From contig JABAQT010000076.1 of assembly GCA_019187195.1 (NCBI GenBank), positions 1-40,927 on the forward strand: 40,927 nucleotides of DNA, given 5' to 3'. Below the pieces are notes generated by a model. The model was not told the origin of the DNA and searched no databases. It saw only the letters and a list, made by a program, of their open reading frames with translations. The translations under genes and the position numbers were made by a program. This document shows positions 16,552-24,502 of the stretch, piece after piece (position 1 is the stretch's first letter; each line of letters starts with the position of its first letter). This stretch comes from Bryobacteraceae bacterium (GTDB lineage Bacteria > Acidobacteriota > Terriglobia > Bryobacterales > Bryobacteraceae).

Positions 16552-17562
16552 TCAGGCGGCGCTCGCCTTGACGCGCACGCCCCTGGGAGCGACGGCGGCC
16601 GGAAGCACGCTGGCGCCTTCCGCCTCGATCACCTTCGTGACCCTCTCCTTCGCTCCGCGCTCGACAAGGAAAAAGACGCACCCGCCGCCCCCCGCTCCGC
16701 AGACCTTCGCGCCGCGGGCGCCCGCCTTTCGCGTTTTCTCCACCAGCCGGTCGATCAGCGGAGTGGTGATCCCCGGCGCGTTTTTCTTGCGGTTGGCCCA
16801 CTCTTCCCGCAACAGGCGCGCGGTCTCCGTCCAGTCACTCTTCTCGATCGCTCCGCGCATCGCGTTCGCTATGTCCGCAATCCGCTGGAAGTTGTTCCGC
16901 ACCGTCCGGTCGCCATCGATGTACGCCTTGTTCACCTCCCAGTTGTTGATGCCGGAATTGCGCGGCTCGCCCGTATAAGCCAAAACGATGCGCTGGTTGA
17001 AATCCTCGAGGTCCACCTGAATCGGCTTGCGGCGGATGCCCGCGCAGTCCATCTCGATCGCGCTCACGCCGCCATACATTGCCGGGTAGTAGTCCTGGCA
17101 TCCCGTCGGCACGCGAATGATGCGCGCCTCGTTGTTCTGCGCGATCTCCCGGAGTTTCTCGAGCGAATACCCCGCCCCGGTCAGCTTGTTCAGCGCCGAA
17201 GCGATGCTGATGATCAACGACGAGGACCCCGAAATGCCGGCGCCGGCCGGCGCTTCCGAATTCGTCTCCATTACGAATCCCTGCCGCGGAGCGAAAAAAT
17301 CCACCACATAGGCCGGCAGCGGCAGCTTATACTTGCGGGCGCTTTGCAGCGCATCGAGAGAGGCGAATGATTCCTCACTTTTCAAATCGAGCGAACGAAG
17401 CACAATCGACGGGTTGTCATGCGTGATCACCGAGCAGTATGTATAGCGGTTCACCGCGAAATTCACCGTCACCGCCCGCGCGTGGAAAAGGTAGAGAGGC
17501 CAGATGTCGAGCGTGCCCCCGGCAAGGTCCACGCGGCACGGGGACTGGGCAGTAATTTTCAT
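16552..17562 (-). CDS. GHMP family sugar kinase, heptose 7-phosphate or galactokinase-like
   Basis: A 336-residue GHMP small-molecule kinase. The N-terminal substrate motif SPCRVDLAGGTLDIWP is typical of heptose and fucose kinases. The ATP loop is PAGAGISGSSSL and motif 3 is GAKVCGAGGGGCVFF near residue 300. The order and the LAGGTLD sequence match D-glycero-D-manno-heptose 7-phosphate kinase (HddA-like) or related sugar kinases. No hddC, gmhA or gmhB neighbour is present, so the sugar is uncertain. The upstream TATACT box (minus, 17579-17584) could drive this gene and the CPBP and exported-protein genes after it. Confidence 0.8.
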   Translation of the reverse strand: MKITAQSPCRVDLAGGTLDIWPLYLFHARAVTVNFAVNRYTYCSVITHDNPSIVLRSLDLKSEESFASLDALQSARKYKLPLPAYVVDFFAPRQGFVMETNSEAPAGAGISGSSSLIISIASALNKLTGAGYSLEKLREIAQNNEARIIRVPTGCQDYYPAMYGGVSAIEMDCAGIRRKPIQVDLEDFNQRIVLAYTGEPRNSGINNWEVNKAYIDGDRTVRNNFQRIADIANAMRGAIEKSDWTETARLLREEWANRKKNAPGITTPLIDRLVEKTRKAGARGAKVCGAGGGGCVFFLVERGAKERVTKVIEAEGASVLPAAVAPRGVRVKASAA

Positions 17563-17578
17563 AAGCGTTGAACTGTCC

Positions 17579-17584
17579 AGTATA
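17579..17584 (-). promoter_or_regulatory. -10 box TATACT before the GHMP kinase
   Basis: TATACT on the minus strand lies 16 nt before the GHMP kinase ATG. The -35 position overlaps the end of the membrane-protein gene and matches poorly, so read-through from upstream is also possible. Confidence 0.35.
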
Positions 17585-17602
17585 ACCAGTTACACCCCGC
17601 CT

Positions 17603-18301
17603 CTAGTCGAGCTTCAGCAGCGGTCCCTCGGCATCTTCCGCCCGCCGCCTGGACCCCGCGCGGATAATCAGCAGGCCCAACCACGTCAACAGCAGCGCCA
17701 GGGGAAGCACCACGAAGCTGATCTCACCCGGAATCAGGCGGTTCCCCACCACCCGCTTCCACGACTCCGGAGCCAGCCGTATCCACATGAGCACCAGCAC
17801 GAGAACCAGCAGGAACAGCCGCCTCGAGTGCGCCTTCGCAATCGAAGCCGTCGCCACATTCAACGACAGCCATCCCGTCACCGCCGAAGCGAACAGTGTC
17901 GCCGCCATGCTGAGAATCAATACATTGACCAGAATCGCCGCCGGCGGCAGAATCACCCGCCCGTGCCAGTTCGCCGCGTTCACCGTAAAAAAACCCGACC
18001 CCAGGATCAGCGCATTCCACGCGATGGCAAACAGAAATGGCGTGATCACCTGCGCCTGGTAGCCCTCCGCCGGCGGTTGCGCCTTCCGGCTGGCCACGCT
18101 CTCCGCCACCAGCGGAGCGGCAAACAGGCACGGCAGACACGCATAGGCCAGCAGCAGCGTCACATCGAGAAAATCAAACCCCTGTTTGAGCGGCACCGCG
18201 ACGCCGAAGAAGGCAATGGCCAGAAAATGGCCGATCCAGCCCATGAGGCTCATCCCGCTGAAGAAGTGCTGGAACTCGGTTTCGATGGCCTTTGCGGTCA
18301 T
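17603..18301 (-). CDS. Polytopic membrane protein, function unknown
   Basis: A 232-residue protein with about six transmembrane segments (for example GWIGHFLAIAFFGVAVPL, VTLLLAYACLPCLFAA, VLILSMAATLFASAVTG, LFLLVLVLVLMWIRL and VVLPLALLLTWLGLLII). The cytoplasmic ends are basic. I do not recognise the family, though the hydrophobicity resembles small integral-membrane proteins of the Yip1 kind. I set the start at ATG 18301; an ORF extension to 18406 would run into the valS promoter. A TACGAT box lies 8 nt before the ATG. It lies 40 nt before the GHMP kinase and may belong to its operon. Confidence 0.6.
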   Translation of the reverse strand: MTAKAIETEFQHFFSGMSLMGWIGHFLAIAFFGVAVPLKQGFDFLDVTLLLAYACLPCLFAAPLVAESVASRKAQPPAEGYQAQVITPFLFAIAWNALILGSGFFTVNAANWHGRVILPPAAILVNVLILSMAATLFASAVTGWLSLNVATASIAKAHSRRLFLLVLVLVLMWIRLAPESWKRVVGNRLIPGEISFVVLPLALLLTWLGLLIIRAGSRRRAEDAEGPLLKLD

Positions 18302-18354
18302 TGCCGCATATCGTAGCACCGCCGGACCGCGGGGCCAAACCATGCCCTCTCTGT

Positions 18355-18373
18355 TACCCTGAATGTTTACCCT
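18355..18373 (+). promoter_or_regulatory. Candidate valS -10 region with direct repeat
   Basis: TTACCCT occurs twice (18354-18360 and 18367-18373), 13 bp apart. Either TACCCT can be a -10 box. The second would start transcription about 11-12 nt before the valS ATG. TACCCT also occurs before the gene at 26898. Confidence 0.35.
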
Positions 18374-18391
18374 CCGATCCAATCGACGTAC

Positions 18392-20974
18392 ATGGACATT
18401 TCGCAACTACCAAAGCATTTCGATTCACGCCAGGCCGAGGAATCCTGGGACAAACAGTGGGAGGCCTGGGGTGTCTACCGTTTCGACCCCACTCGCACCC
18501 GCGGTGACTCTTTCGTCATCGATACGCCGCCGCCCACCGTCTCCGGTTCTCTCCACGTCGGCCACGTCTTCTCCTACACCCATACGGACCTGATGGCGCG
18601 CTTCCAGCGTATGCGGGGCCGCAACATCTTCTATCCCCTCGGTTGGGATGACAACGGCCTTCCCACCGAGCGCCGCGTTCAGAACTTCTTCAATGTCCGT
18701 TGCGATCCCACTGTCCCCTACGTCGGGAACTTCGACGTGGGCGCCGCCGCCAGCGAAAAGCATCCGGTGAGTGTCTCGCGCCAGAACTTCATCGACCTCT
18801 GCCTGCGCCTCACCGCCGAGGATGAAAAAGCCTTCAAGTCCCTCTGGCGCCGCATCGGCCTCTCCGTCGACTGGCTCCAGGAATATTCGACCATCGATGA
18901 ACGGTGCCGCCGCGCCGCCCAGTACAGCTTCCTCGATCTGTATCAGAAAGGCCACATCTACGCCGTCGACTCTCCCGCCATGTGGGACGTGGATTTTCAA
19001 ACCGCCGTCGCCCAGGCCGAAGTCGAGGACCGCAACACCGCCGGCCATTTCCACAACATCCGCTTCGGAGTCGAGGATTCCGCCACAACGTTCACCATCG
19101 CCACCACCCGCCCCGAACTGCTGGCCGCCTGCGTCGCCGTCACGGCCCACCCCGACGACGCGCGCTACAAGCCTTACTTCGGTAAACGCGCCGTCACCCC
19201 TGTCTTTCATGTCCCGGTTCCCATCTTCCCCAGCGAACTGGCCGACCCGGAAAAAGGCACCGGCATCCTCATGGTCTGCACCTTCGGCGACGCCACGGAC
19301 GTCCGCTGGTGGCGCGAGCAGGGCCTCCCCAACCGCCAGATCATCGGCCGCAACGGCCGCTTGATGGCCGTCACCTACGGCGAGCCTGGATGGGAAAGCA
19401 AGAATCCCGCCGCCGCCAACGAAGCCTATGCCCACCTGGCCGGCAAGAACACCAGGCAGGCCCGCAAGATCATGGTCGAGCAACTGCTCGGCGCCGCCCT
19501 CACCGATCCCCCCAGGCCCATCGAACATGCCGTCAAGTATTTCGAAAAAGGCGACCAGCCCCTCGAGTTCATCTCCACCCGCCAGTGGTTTGTGCGCCTG
19601 CTCGACAAAAAGGACGAGCTTATCGCTTGCGGCAACCGCATCCAGTGGCACCCCGAATTCATGGGTCATCGCTACCGCACCTGGACGGAAAACCTTCAGT
19701 TTGACTGGTGCATCTCCCGCCAGCGCTACTTCGGCGTCCCGTTCCCCTGCTGGTACCGGCTCGATGAGGAGGGCAATCCCGATTACACCCGTCCGATTCT
19801 CGCCGCCCCGGAAGTCCTGCCCGTCGATCCCATGACTACGGCTCCCCCCGGATTCCCCGAGTCGAAGCGCAATCAGCCCGGTGGATTCGTTGCCGAAGCC
19901 GATGTCTTCGACACCTGGTTCACCAGTTCCCTCACCCCCCAAATCGCCTCCGGATGGATCACCGATCCGAAACTGCACTCGAATCTCTTCCCTTTTGACG
20001 TCCGCCCGCAGAGCCATGAAATCATCCGCACCTGGGCTTTCTACACTGTTGTGAAGGCTTGGCTCCATGCCGCCGACGTGCCGTGGCATCACGCCGCCAT
20101 CTCGGGATGGGTGCTCGACCCGGACCGTAAGAAGATGTCGAAGAGCAAGGGGAACGTCGTTACGCCGGTGCACCTGCTCGACGAATACGGAGCCGACGCC
20201 GTGCGCTACTGGTCCGCCAACGCGCGCCTCGGCACGGATACCGCTTTTGACACGAACGTCCTCAAGGTGGGCAAGCGCCTGGTGACAAAGCTCTTCAACG
20301 CCGGCAAGTTCGTGCTCATGCAAACCTCCGGAAGCCACCCCATCTCCCATCCGCTCGACCTGGCATTCCTCGACCAACTGCGGCAGCTTATCGAGCGCGC
20401 CACTGACCAACTCCTCAAGTACGAACATTCCTACGCTCTCGGCGAGATCGAGCGCTTCTTCTGGCGCGGCCTCACCGACAGCTATCTGGAACTGGTCAAG
20501 GCAAGGTCCCGCTCGGAAACCGATCCCGCCGGCCGCGGCTCCGCCGTCGCTACCTTGCGCCTGGCGCTGAATGTCCTGCTGCGCCTCCTTGCGCCCTTCC
20601 TTCCCTACATCACCGAGGAGATCTGGTCCTGGGCCTTCGCCGAAGAGACGGGACACCGCAGCATTCATCGCGCGCCCTGGCCCGCCGCCGCGGATCTCCC
20701 CGCCGCCGGCTCCGGCCGCATATTTGAGACAGCCATCTCCGCTTTGAGCACGGTGAACAAGACCAAGAGCGAATCCGGCGTCTCTGTCGGCCGCTCCATC
20801 GGCTCCCTTCACCTTGCCTGCAACGCCGAAACCGCGAACCTCTTCGATTCCGTCAAAAGCGACGTGATGGGAGCGGTCCGCGCCGCAAATTGCGTCATCG
20901 AAACCAGGGACGCTCTTGATGCGAACCAGTTTGAAGTCGTGTCCGTTACGTTTGAAACCGCGGAAGTAGGATAA
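18392..20974 (+). CDS. valS: Valyl-tRNA synthetase, archaeal-like form
   Basis: An 860-residue class I synthetase that charges tRNA(Val) and edits mischarged threonine. The HIGH motif appears as HVGH (residues 55-58) within PPTVSGSLHVGHVFSYTHTD. KMSKS is near residues 582-586 (KKMSKSKGNVV). A CP1 editing domain lies between (TFTIATTRPELLAACVAV). The PTVSGSLHVGH wording and the absence of the C-terminal coiled coil fit the archaeal-like ValRS clade, not the E. coli form. The start ATG has no Shine-Dalgarno and transcription probably begins a few bases before it. The DUF1080 gene follows 5 nt after the stop. Confidence 0.96.
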   Translation: MDISQLPKHFDSRQAEESWDKQWEAWGVYRFDPTRTRGDSFVIDTPPPTVSGSLHVGHVFSYTHTDLMARFQRMRGRNIFYPLGWDDNGLPTERRVQNFFNVRCDPTVPYVGNFDVGAAASEKHPVSVSRQNFIDLCLRLTAEDEKAFKSLWRRIGLSVDWLQEYSTIDERCRRAAQYSFLDLYQKGHIYAVDSPAMWDVDFQTAVAQAEVEDRNTAGHFHNIRFGVEDSATTFTIATTRPELLAACVAVTAHPDDARYKPYFGKRAVTPVFHVPVPIFPSELADPEKGTGILMVCTFGDATDVRWWREQGLPNRQIIGRNGRLMAVTYGEPGWESKNPAAANEAYAHLAGKNTRQARKIMVEQLLGAALTDPPRPIEHAVKYFEKGDQPLEFISTRQWFVRLLDKKDELIACGNRIQWHPEFMGHRYRTWTENLQFDWCISRQRYFGVPFPCWYRLDEEGNPDYTRPILAAPEVLPVDPMTTAPPGFPESKRNQPGGFVAEADVFDTWFTSSLTPQIASGWITDPKLHSNLFPFDVRPQSHEIIRTWAFYTVVKAWLHAADVPWHHAAISGWVLDPDRKKMSKSKGNVVTPVHLLDEYGADAVRYWSANARLGTDTAFDTNVLKVGKRLVTKLFNAGKFVLMQTSGSHPISHPLDLAFLDQLRQLIERATDQLLKYEHSYALGEIERFFWRGLTDSYLELVKARSRSETDPAGRGSAVATLRLALNVLLRLLAPFLPYITEEIWSWAFAEETGHRSIHRAPWPAAADLPAAGSGRIFETAISALSTVNKTKSESGVSVGRSIGSLHLACNAETANLFDSVKSDVMGAVRAANCVIETRDALDANQFEVVSVTFETAEVG

Positions 20975-20979
20975 GACTC

Positions 20980-21585
20980 ATGGAAGCCAATTGGACTCTC
21001 TCTCTGCTTATGGCGGCAGCCCTCCTGGTCCCTGCCGCCGGCGCGCCCCCAACACCCGGTAAGGACGGATGGGTCTCGATGTTCGACGGCAAGACGCTCA
21101 ACGGCTGGAAGGCCGCCGACAATCCGGAAAGCTGGACCGTCAGGAATGGAGCCATCACCGGCGACGGTGAGCGCAGCCATCTCTTCTGGATGGGCGAGCA
21201 GTGCGAAAACTGCGAATTCCGCGCCGAAATCAGGTTGAATCACGGCGGCAACTCCGGCATGTACTTCCGCGCTGAATTCGTGCCCGGCTGGCCCAACGGC
21301 TATGAGGCCCAGGTCAACAACAGCCACAAGGATCCGGTCAGGACCGGCTCCCTCTACAACCTCGTCAAAGTTTACGACCAGCTCGTTCCCGACAATACCT
21401 GGTGGACCCAGGACATCATCGCCAACGGTAATCACATCATCATCAAAGTGAACGGCAAGGTCACCGCCGACTACGTCGATGAGAAGCGCCTTCACAGGAA
21501 GGGCTACCTCGCCCTGCAACAGCACAATAAAGGCAGCGTCGTCGAATACCGGAACCTCATGTTCCGCAAGCTGCCGCCCCGGTAA
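20980..21585 (+). CDS. DUF1080 (3-keto-disaccharide hydrolase fold) exported protein
   Basis: A 201-residue secreted protein with a signal peptide (LSLLMAAALLVPAAGAPP) and one DUF1080 domain. SMFDGKTLNGWKA, NHGGNSGMYFR, YEAQVNN and GYLALQQHNKG are the family marks. It is the compact form of the family. AGGAT sits just before the ATG, and the gene begins 5 nt after valS, so they are cotranscribed by position though functionally unrelated. It is a second DUF1080 gene in the window, without a regulator of its own. Confidence 0.85.
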   Translation: MEANWTLSLLMAAALLVPAAGAPPTPGKDGWVSMFDGKTLNGWKAADNPESWTVRNGAITGDGERSHLFWMGEQCENCEFRAEIRLNHGGNSGMYFRAEFVPGWPNGYEAQVNNSHKDPVRTGSLYNLVKVYDQLVPDNTWWTQDIIANGNHIIIKVNGKVTADYVDEKRLHRKGYLALQQHNKGSVVEYRNLMFRKLPPR

Positions 21586-21598
21586 GACCCCGCATCCC

Positions 21599-22480
21599 TC
21601 ACTCCACGTACGATCCGCTCCGGATCTCGTCCAGCACGTTCGGCCATTTCGGAGCCCACCCCAGCATCCGGCCCGCTTTCGTACTCATGATTCTCTGGTC
21701 CATCACCAGGGCATCCGCCGCCGCCCCAAGCTGCTTGCGCGCCTCGTCAAACGGCCACAACTCCACTCTGGCTTCATTCATCGTGGCCACGGTCTCCGCG
21801 ACGATGCGCACCGTGAATGCCGGGCCATCCGCCGCCAGAAACAACTCCCCTCCCGGGGCCTGCTCCACCGCGCGTACATAGAGTTCCGCCAGCGCGTCCA
21901 CGTGGATGAAACTCCAGTGATTGCTCCCCGTGCCGACGATCCTCACCAGTTTCTCTGTCCTTGCCTGCCGCACAAACCCGCCCAACGTCCCGCCCCCGCG
22001 TCCGTACACCATCGTCGGCCGGATCACCACTCCTTCCACTCTTGCGTTCCGGCTTTCGATCACCATCTTCTCGACGGCGGGCCGCCACGCCACCAGCGCC
22101 GGCGGCCGTAGTGCCGTCAACTCTCCCGCGACGCGCCCCTTGGTATCGCCCATCACCCACGCCCCGCTTGTGTAAACGAATGCCTTTCCGCTGCCTCGCA
22201 TGGCTTCGAGCGTGGCGCGCACCATCTGCTGATCGAGCGCCGCCGAATCCGGTCCCCAGGCCATGGCCGTGTGAACCACCGCGTCGGCACGGGCCGCGCA
22301 CGCCGCCACCCCCGCCGGATTCCGCAAGTCTCCCGGAACCGGATCCGCTCCCAGCCTCCGGATCTTTTCCGCCGATTCATCGGACCGCGACAGGCCGCTC
22401 ACCGTGTGGCCGGCTTTCATCAGGTATTCCGTGATCACGCCGCCAATGTATCCGCTGGCGCCAGTGACAAGTACGTGCAT
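21599..22480 (-). CDS. NAD-dependent epimerase/dehydratase-type protein, atypical SDR
   Basis: A 293-residue extended short-chain dehydrogenase-like protein. The N-terminal Rossmann motif VLVTGASGYIGG (residues 3-14) binds NAD(P). The usual YxxxK pair is not evident: the matching place reads WRPAVEK with no Tyr four before the Lys. The catalytic chemistry may therefore be altered or lost. The C-terminal substrate region (GSNHWSFIHVDALAELYVRAVE) is like epimerases. Start ATG 22480 lies 7 nt after a TAGATT box; a longer reading from 22531 would cover that promoter and part of the upstream gene. It is convergent with the DUF1080 gene, 13 nt apart. Confidence 0.8.
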   Translation of the reverse strand: MHVLVTGASGYIGGVITEYLMKAGHTVSGLSRSDESAEKIRRLGADPVPGDLRNPAGVAACAARADAVVHTAMAWGPDSAALDQQMVRATLEAMRGSGKAFVYTSGAWVMGDTKGRVAGELTALRPPALVAWRPAVEKMVIESRNARVEGVVIRPTMVYGRGGGTLGGFVRQARTEKLVRIVGTGSNHWSFIHVDALAELYVRAVEQAPGGELFLAADGPAFTVRIVAETVATMNEARVELWPFDEARKQLGAAADALVMDQRIMSTKAGRMLGWAPKWPNVLDEIRSGSYVE

Positions 22481-22487
22481 CAGCCTT

Positions 22488-22493
22488 AATCTA
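22488..22493 (-). promoter_or_regulatory. -10 box TAGATT, probable leaderless start
   Basis: On the minus strand TAGATT ends 7 nt before the SDR ATG at 22480. The box lies in the 17-nt gap after the HDOD gene, so the SDR can be transcribed on its own. No -35 match is clear. Confidence 0.45.
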
Positions 22494-22497
22494 CCAT

Positions 22498-23697
22498 TCA
22501 GTACAACGGCGGTGGGGAAGAAATCGAGCACAACTGTTCACTTGTCAACCCCAGCCCGTCCCGCGACTGGCAAAACCGCGCCATGCTCGGAAGATCCTCC
22601 TGCGCGCCACTCAAATGCTCCGCCAGGTATAACACCCGCGCCAGGTCCGAATCGCTCCGCTCCGGCTGATGGTGAAACTCCACCGCCTCCGCCAGACGGT
22701 CCGGAAGCCCCCAATGCCTCATCACCTCCCTCCCCGCCGGACAATGATCGAACCCGCACAGCAGCACTTCGGCGAACATCGGCTCGCATCCATGACCAAG
22801 CAGGGCCGAATACCGCGCCGTGAGCCGGGAAGGAAGTTTCCACAGCGCCAACCGCCCGATGTCGTGCATCAGCCCCGTCAGAAATGCCTCCTCCGGCTCC
22901 ACTTTCCCCGATTGCCGCGCCAGCGACTCCGCGATTCTCGCCACTTCGGTCGAATGGTTCCACAGCGGCCGCATCAGCGGACTTTGAAACAGCGGCCGGA
23001 ATGCCGCCGCCGAGAGTATCCGGCAGCACTCGGGAATCCCTATCGCCACCACCGCCTGCCGTATGCTGCGGCACGGCGTGGTCGAGGCATAAAGCGCGGA
23101 ATTGGCCACCCGCAGCGTCTCCCCCGCCAGAACCGGATCGGACCCCACGATCTGCTCCAACTGCGCCGCGCTCGTCTTCGGATCCCGGGCCAGTTGCATT
23201 GCCCGCAACGCCGCGCTGGGAAATACCGGCAGCTCCGAAACCACCGCCCTCACTTCCTCGACCGACGCGCCCGGTACGCGCGCCAATCCTTCCACGTGCG
23301 CGCCCTCGAAAAAACCGTCGCGCGCCATCGTGCGCAACTCCTCGACCACCTGCTCGAATCGCGCCGTTTCATATGGCAGAAACTCCCACCGCTCGACGAA
23401 AAAACAACTCATCTCGAGTAGCTTCGCCATCTCCCGGCCGGGTAGATCGAGCGCCGGAGGCGCCTGCGCGGCAACCCCCCAAAACTGCTCCAGCAGCCTC
23501 CACAGCAGCGGCTTCATCCGGCCCGCGAATCCGTGGTGCGAGCGCGCCGCGGCACGCAGCGCGCGCTGCCGCTCGTCCTTCCAGCCCAGTACCCTGGCCA
23601 CCTCCACCGCCGCCGCGCCGACCCGGCGGCAATGAGCCTGTATGGCGGAATCATCGTAGACCGCCCTCGTTTCTACCCGCGTGGGTTGCGTCCTCAT
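22498..23697 (-). CDS. HDOD domain protein
   Basis: A 399-residue protein. An N-terminal helical region with an HD-like stretch (DSAIQAHCRRVGAAAVEVARVLGW, residues 16-39, then RSHHGF) is followed by an HDOD domain from about residue 165 (VVSELPVFPSAALRAMQLARDPKTS, DPVLAGETLRVANSALYA, LTGLMHDIGRLALWKLP). HDOD proteins are signalling regulators related to HD phosphohydrolases, often without an enzymatic HD pair. The metal-site-like LMHDIG is present here, so activity is possible. ORF sequence upstream of 23697 overlaps cmk on the other strand and is not coding. The start has no Shine-Dalgarno. Confidence 0.8.
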   Translation of the reverse strand: MRTQPTRVETRAVYDDSAIQAHCRRVGAAAVEVARVLGWKDERQRALRAAARSHHGFAGRMKPLLWRLLEQFWGVAAQAPPALDLPGREMAKLLEMSCFFVERWEFLPYETARFEQVVEELRTMARDGFFEGAHVEGLARVPGASVEEVRAVVSELPVFPSAALRAMQLARDPKTSAAQLEQIVGSDPVLAGETLRVANSALYASTTPCRSIRQAVVAIGIPECCRILSAAAFRPLFQSPLMRPLWNHSTEVARIAESLARQSGKVEPEEAFLTGLMHDIGRLALWKLPSRLTARYSALLGHGCEPMFAEVLLCGFDHCPAGREVMRHWGLPDRLAEAVEFHHQPERSDSDLARVLYLAEHLSGAQEDLPSMARFCQSRDGLGLTSEQLCSISSPPPLY

Positions 23698-23795
23698 GTT
23701 GTGCTTACTGCTCTCATCGGCCAATGCGCCCGCCTTTAGACGAAACCCGCAACCGCTCACCCCGCGCCATGGTCCGGCCATGCTGCTCACCGCGC

Positions 23796-23801
23796 TAAAA
23801 T
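23796..23801 (+). promoter_or_regulatory. -10 box TAAAAT before cmk
   Basis: TAAAAT ends 11 nt before the cmk ATG, so the mRNA leader would be only about 4-5 nt. No Shine-Dalgarno precedes the start. A clear -35 is not seen. Confidence 0.4.
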
Positions 23802-23812
23802 GAACGGTTTGC

Positions 23813-24502
23813 ATGTCTTCCCGTAAGATTATCCTTGCCATCGACGGCCCCGCCGGAGCAGGCAAGAGCACCATCGCCAGGCGCCTCGCGCAACGCCTCG
23901 GATTCCTGTACATCGACACCGGAGCCATGTACCGCGCCGTTGCCCTCTGGGCCATGCGCACGAACACGGATCTCGCCGATAGCCACCGCCTCGAACAACT
24001 CGCTCTCGCCGCTGTCATCGAACTCTCCCCGCCCGGCTCCGTCCTCCTCAACGGCGAGGACATCACCGCCCTCATCCGCACCCAGGAGGTCTCCGGAGCC
24101 GCTTCGAAAGTCTCGGCCGTGCCCGCCGTGCGGCGCGCCCTTGTCCAAAAACAGCGCGAGATGGGAGCGCGGCAGAGCGTGGTCATGGAGGGCAGGGACA
24201 TCGGAACGAACGTCTTTCCCGACGCCGACATCAAGATCTATCTCGACGCCAGCCTCGATGTGAGAGCCGCGCGCCGCCTGCATGACCTCGAAGCCAGCGG
24301 AGACCAGGCGAACATCGACGGCATCGTTCGTGAGATCCGCGAACGCGACCAGCGCGACTCGACGCGCGGCGAAGCGCCCCTCCGGCAGGCCGTCGACGCC
24401 TTCCTCGTCGACACCAGCCACATGACCATCGAACAGGTCGAACAAGCCATCCTCAAGATCTACCGCGATCGCACCTCCAATGGAAAGGAATTGGAACATT
24501 GA
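23813..24502 (+). CDS. cmk: Cytidylate kinase
   Basis: A 229-residue (d)CMP kinase that makes CDP and dCDP from ATP. The P-loop is GPAGAGKST (residues 12-20), followed by the substrate segment FLYIDTGAMYRA and the GRDIGTNVFPDADIKIYL region with the lid (RAARRLHD). The length fits bacterial Cmk. The start ATG has a -10-like TAAAAT 11 nt upstream and no Shine-Dalgarno. It overlaps the next gene at its stop: TGA shares two bases with the TTG start of lysC, so the two are translationally linked. cmk is often near rpsA or aroA, but not here. Confidence 0.97.
   Translation: MSSRKIILAIDGPAGAGKSTIARRLAQRLGFLYIDTGAMYRAVALWAMRTNTDLADSHRLEQLALAAVIELSPPGSVLLNGEDITALIRTQEVSGAASKVSAVPAVRRALVQKQREMGARQSVVMEGRDIGTNVFPDADIKIYLDASLDVRAARRLHDLEASGDQANIDGIVREIRERDQRDSTRGEAPLRQAVDAFLVDTSHMTIEQVEQAILKIYRDRTSNGKELEH

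Noticed and set aside
18425..20812. Long ORF antisense to valS (795 codons)
   Set aside because: It is a GC-rich shadow of valS with low-complexity Gly/Ala/Asp-rich sequence and no motif; the sense strand carries all synthetase signatures.
23698..24234. N-terminal extension of the HDOD ORF over cmk
   Set aside because: It lies opposite cmk, is Arg/Ser/Met-rich, and crosses the divergent promoter region; the start at 23697 is preferred.
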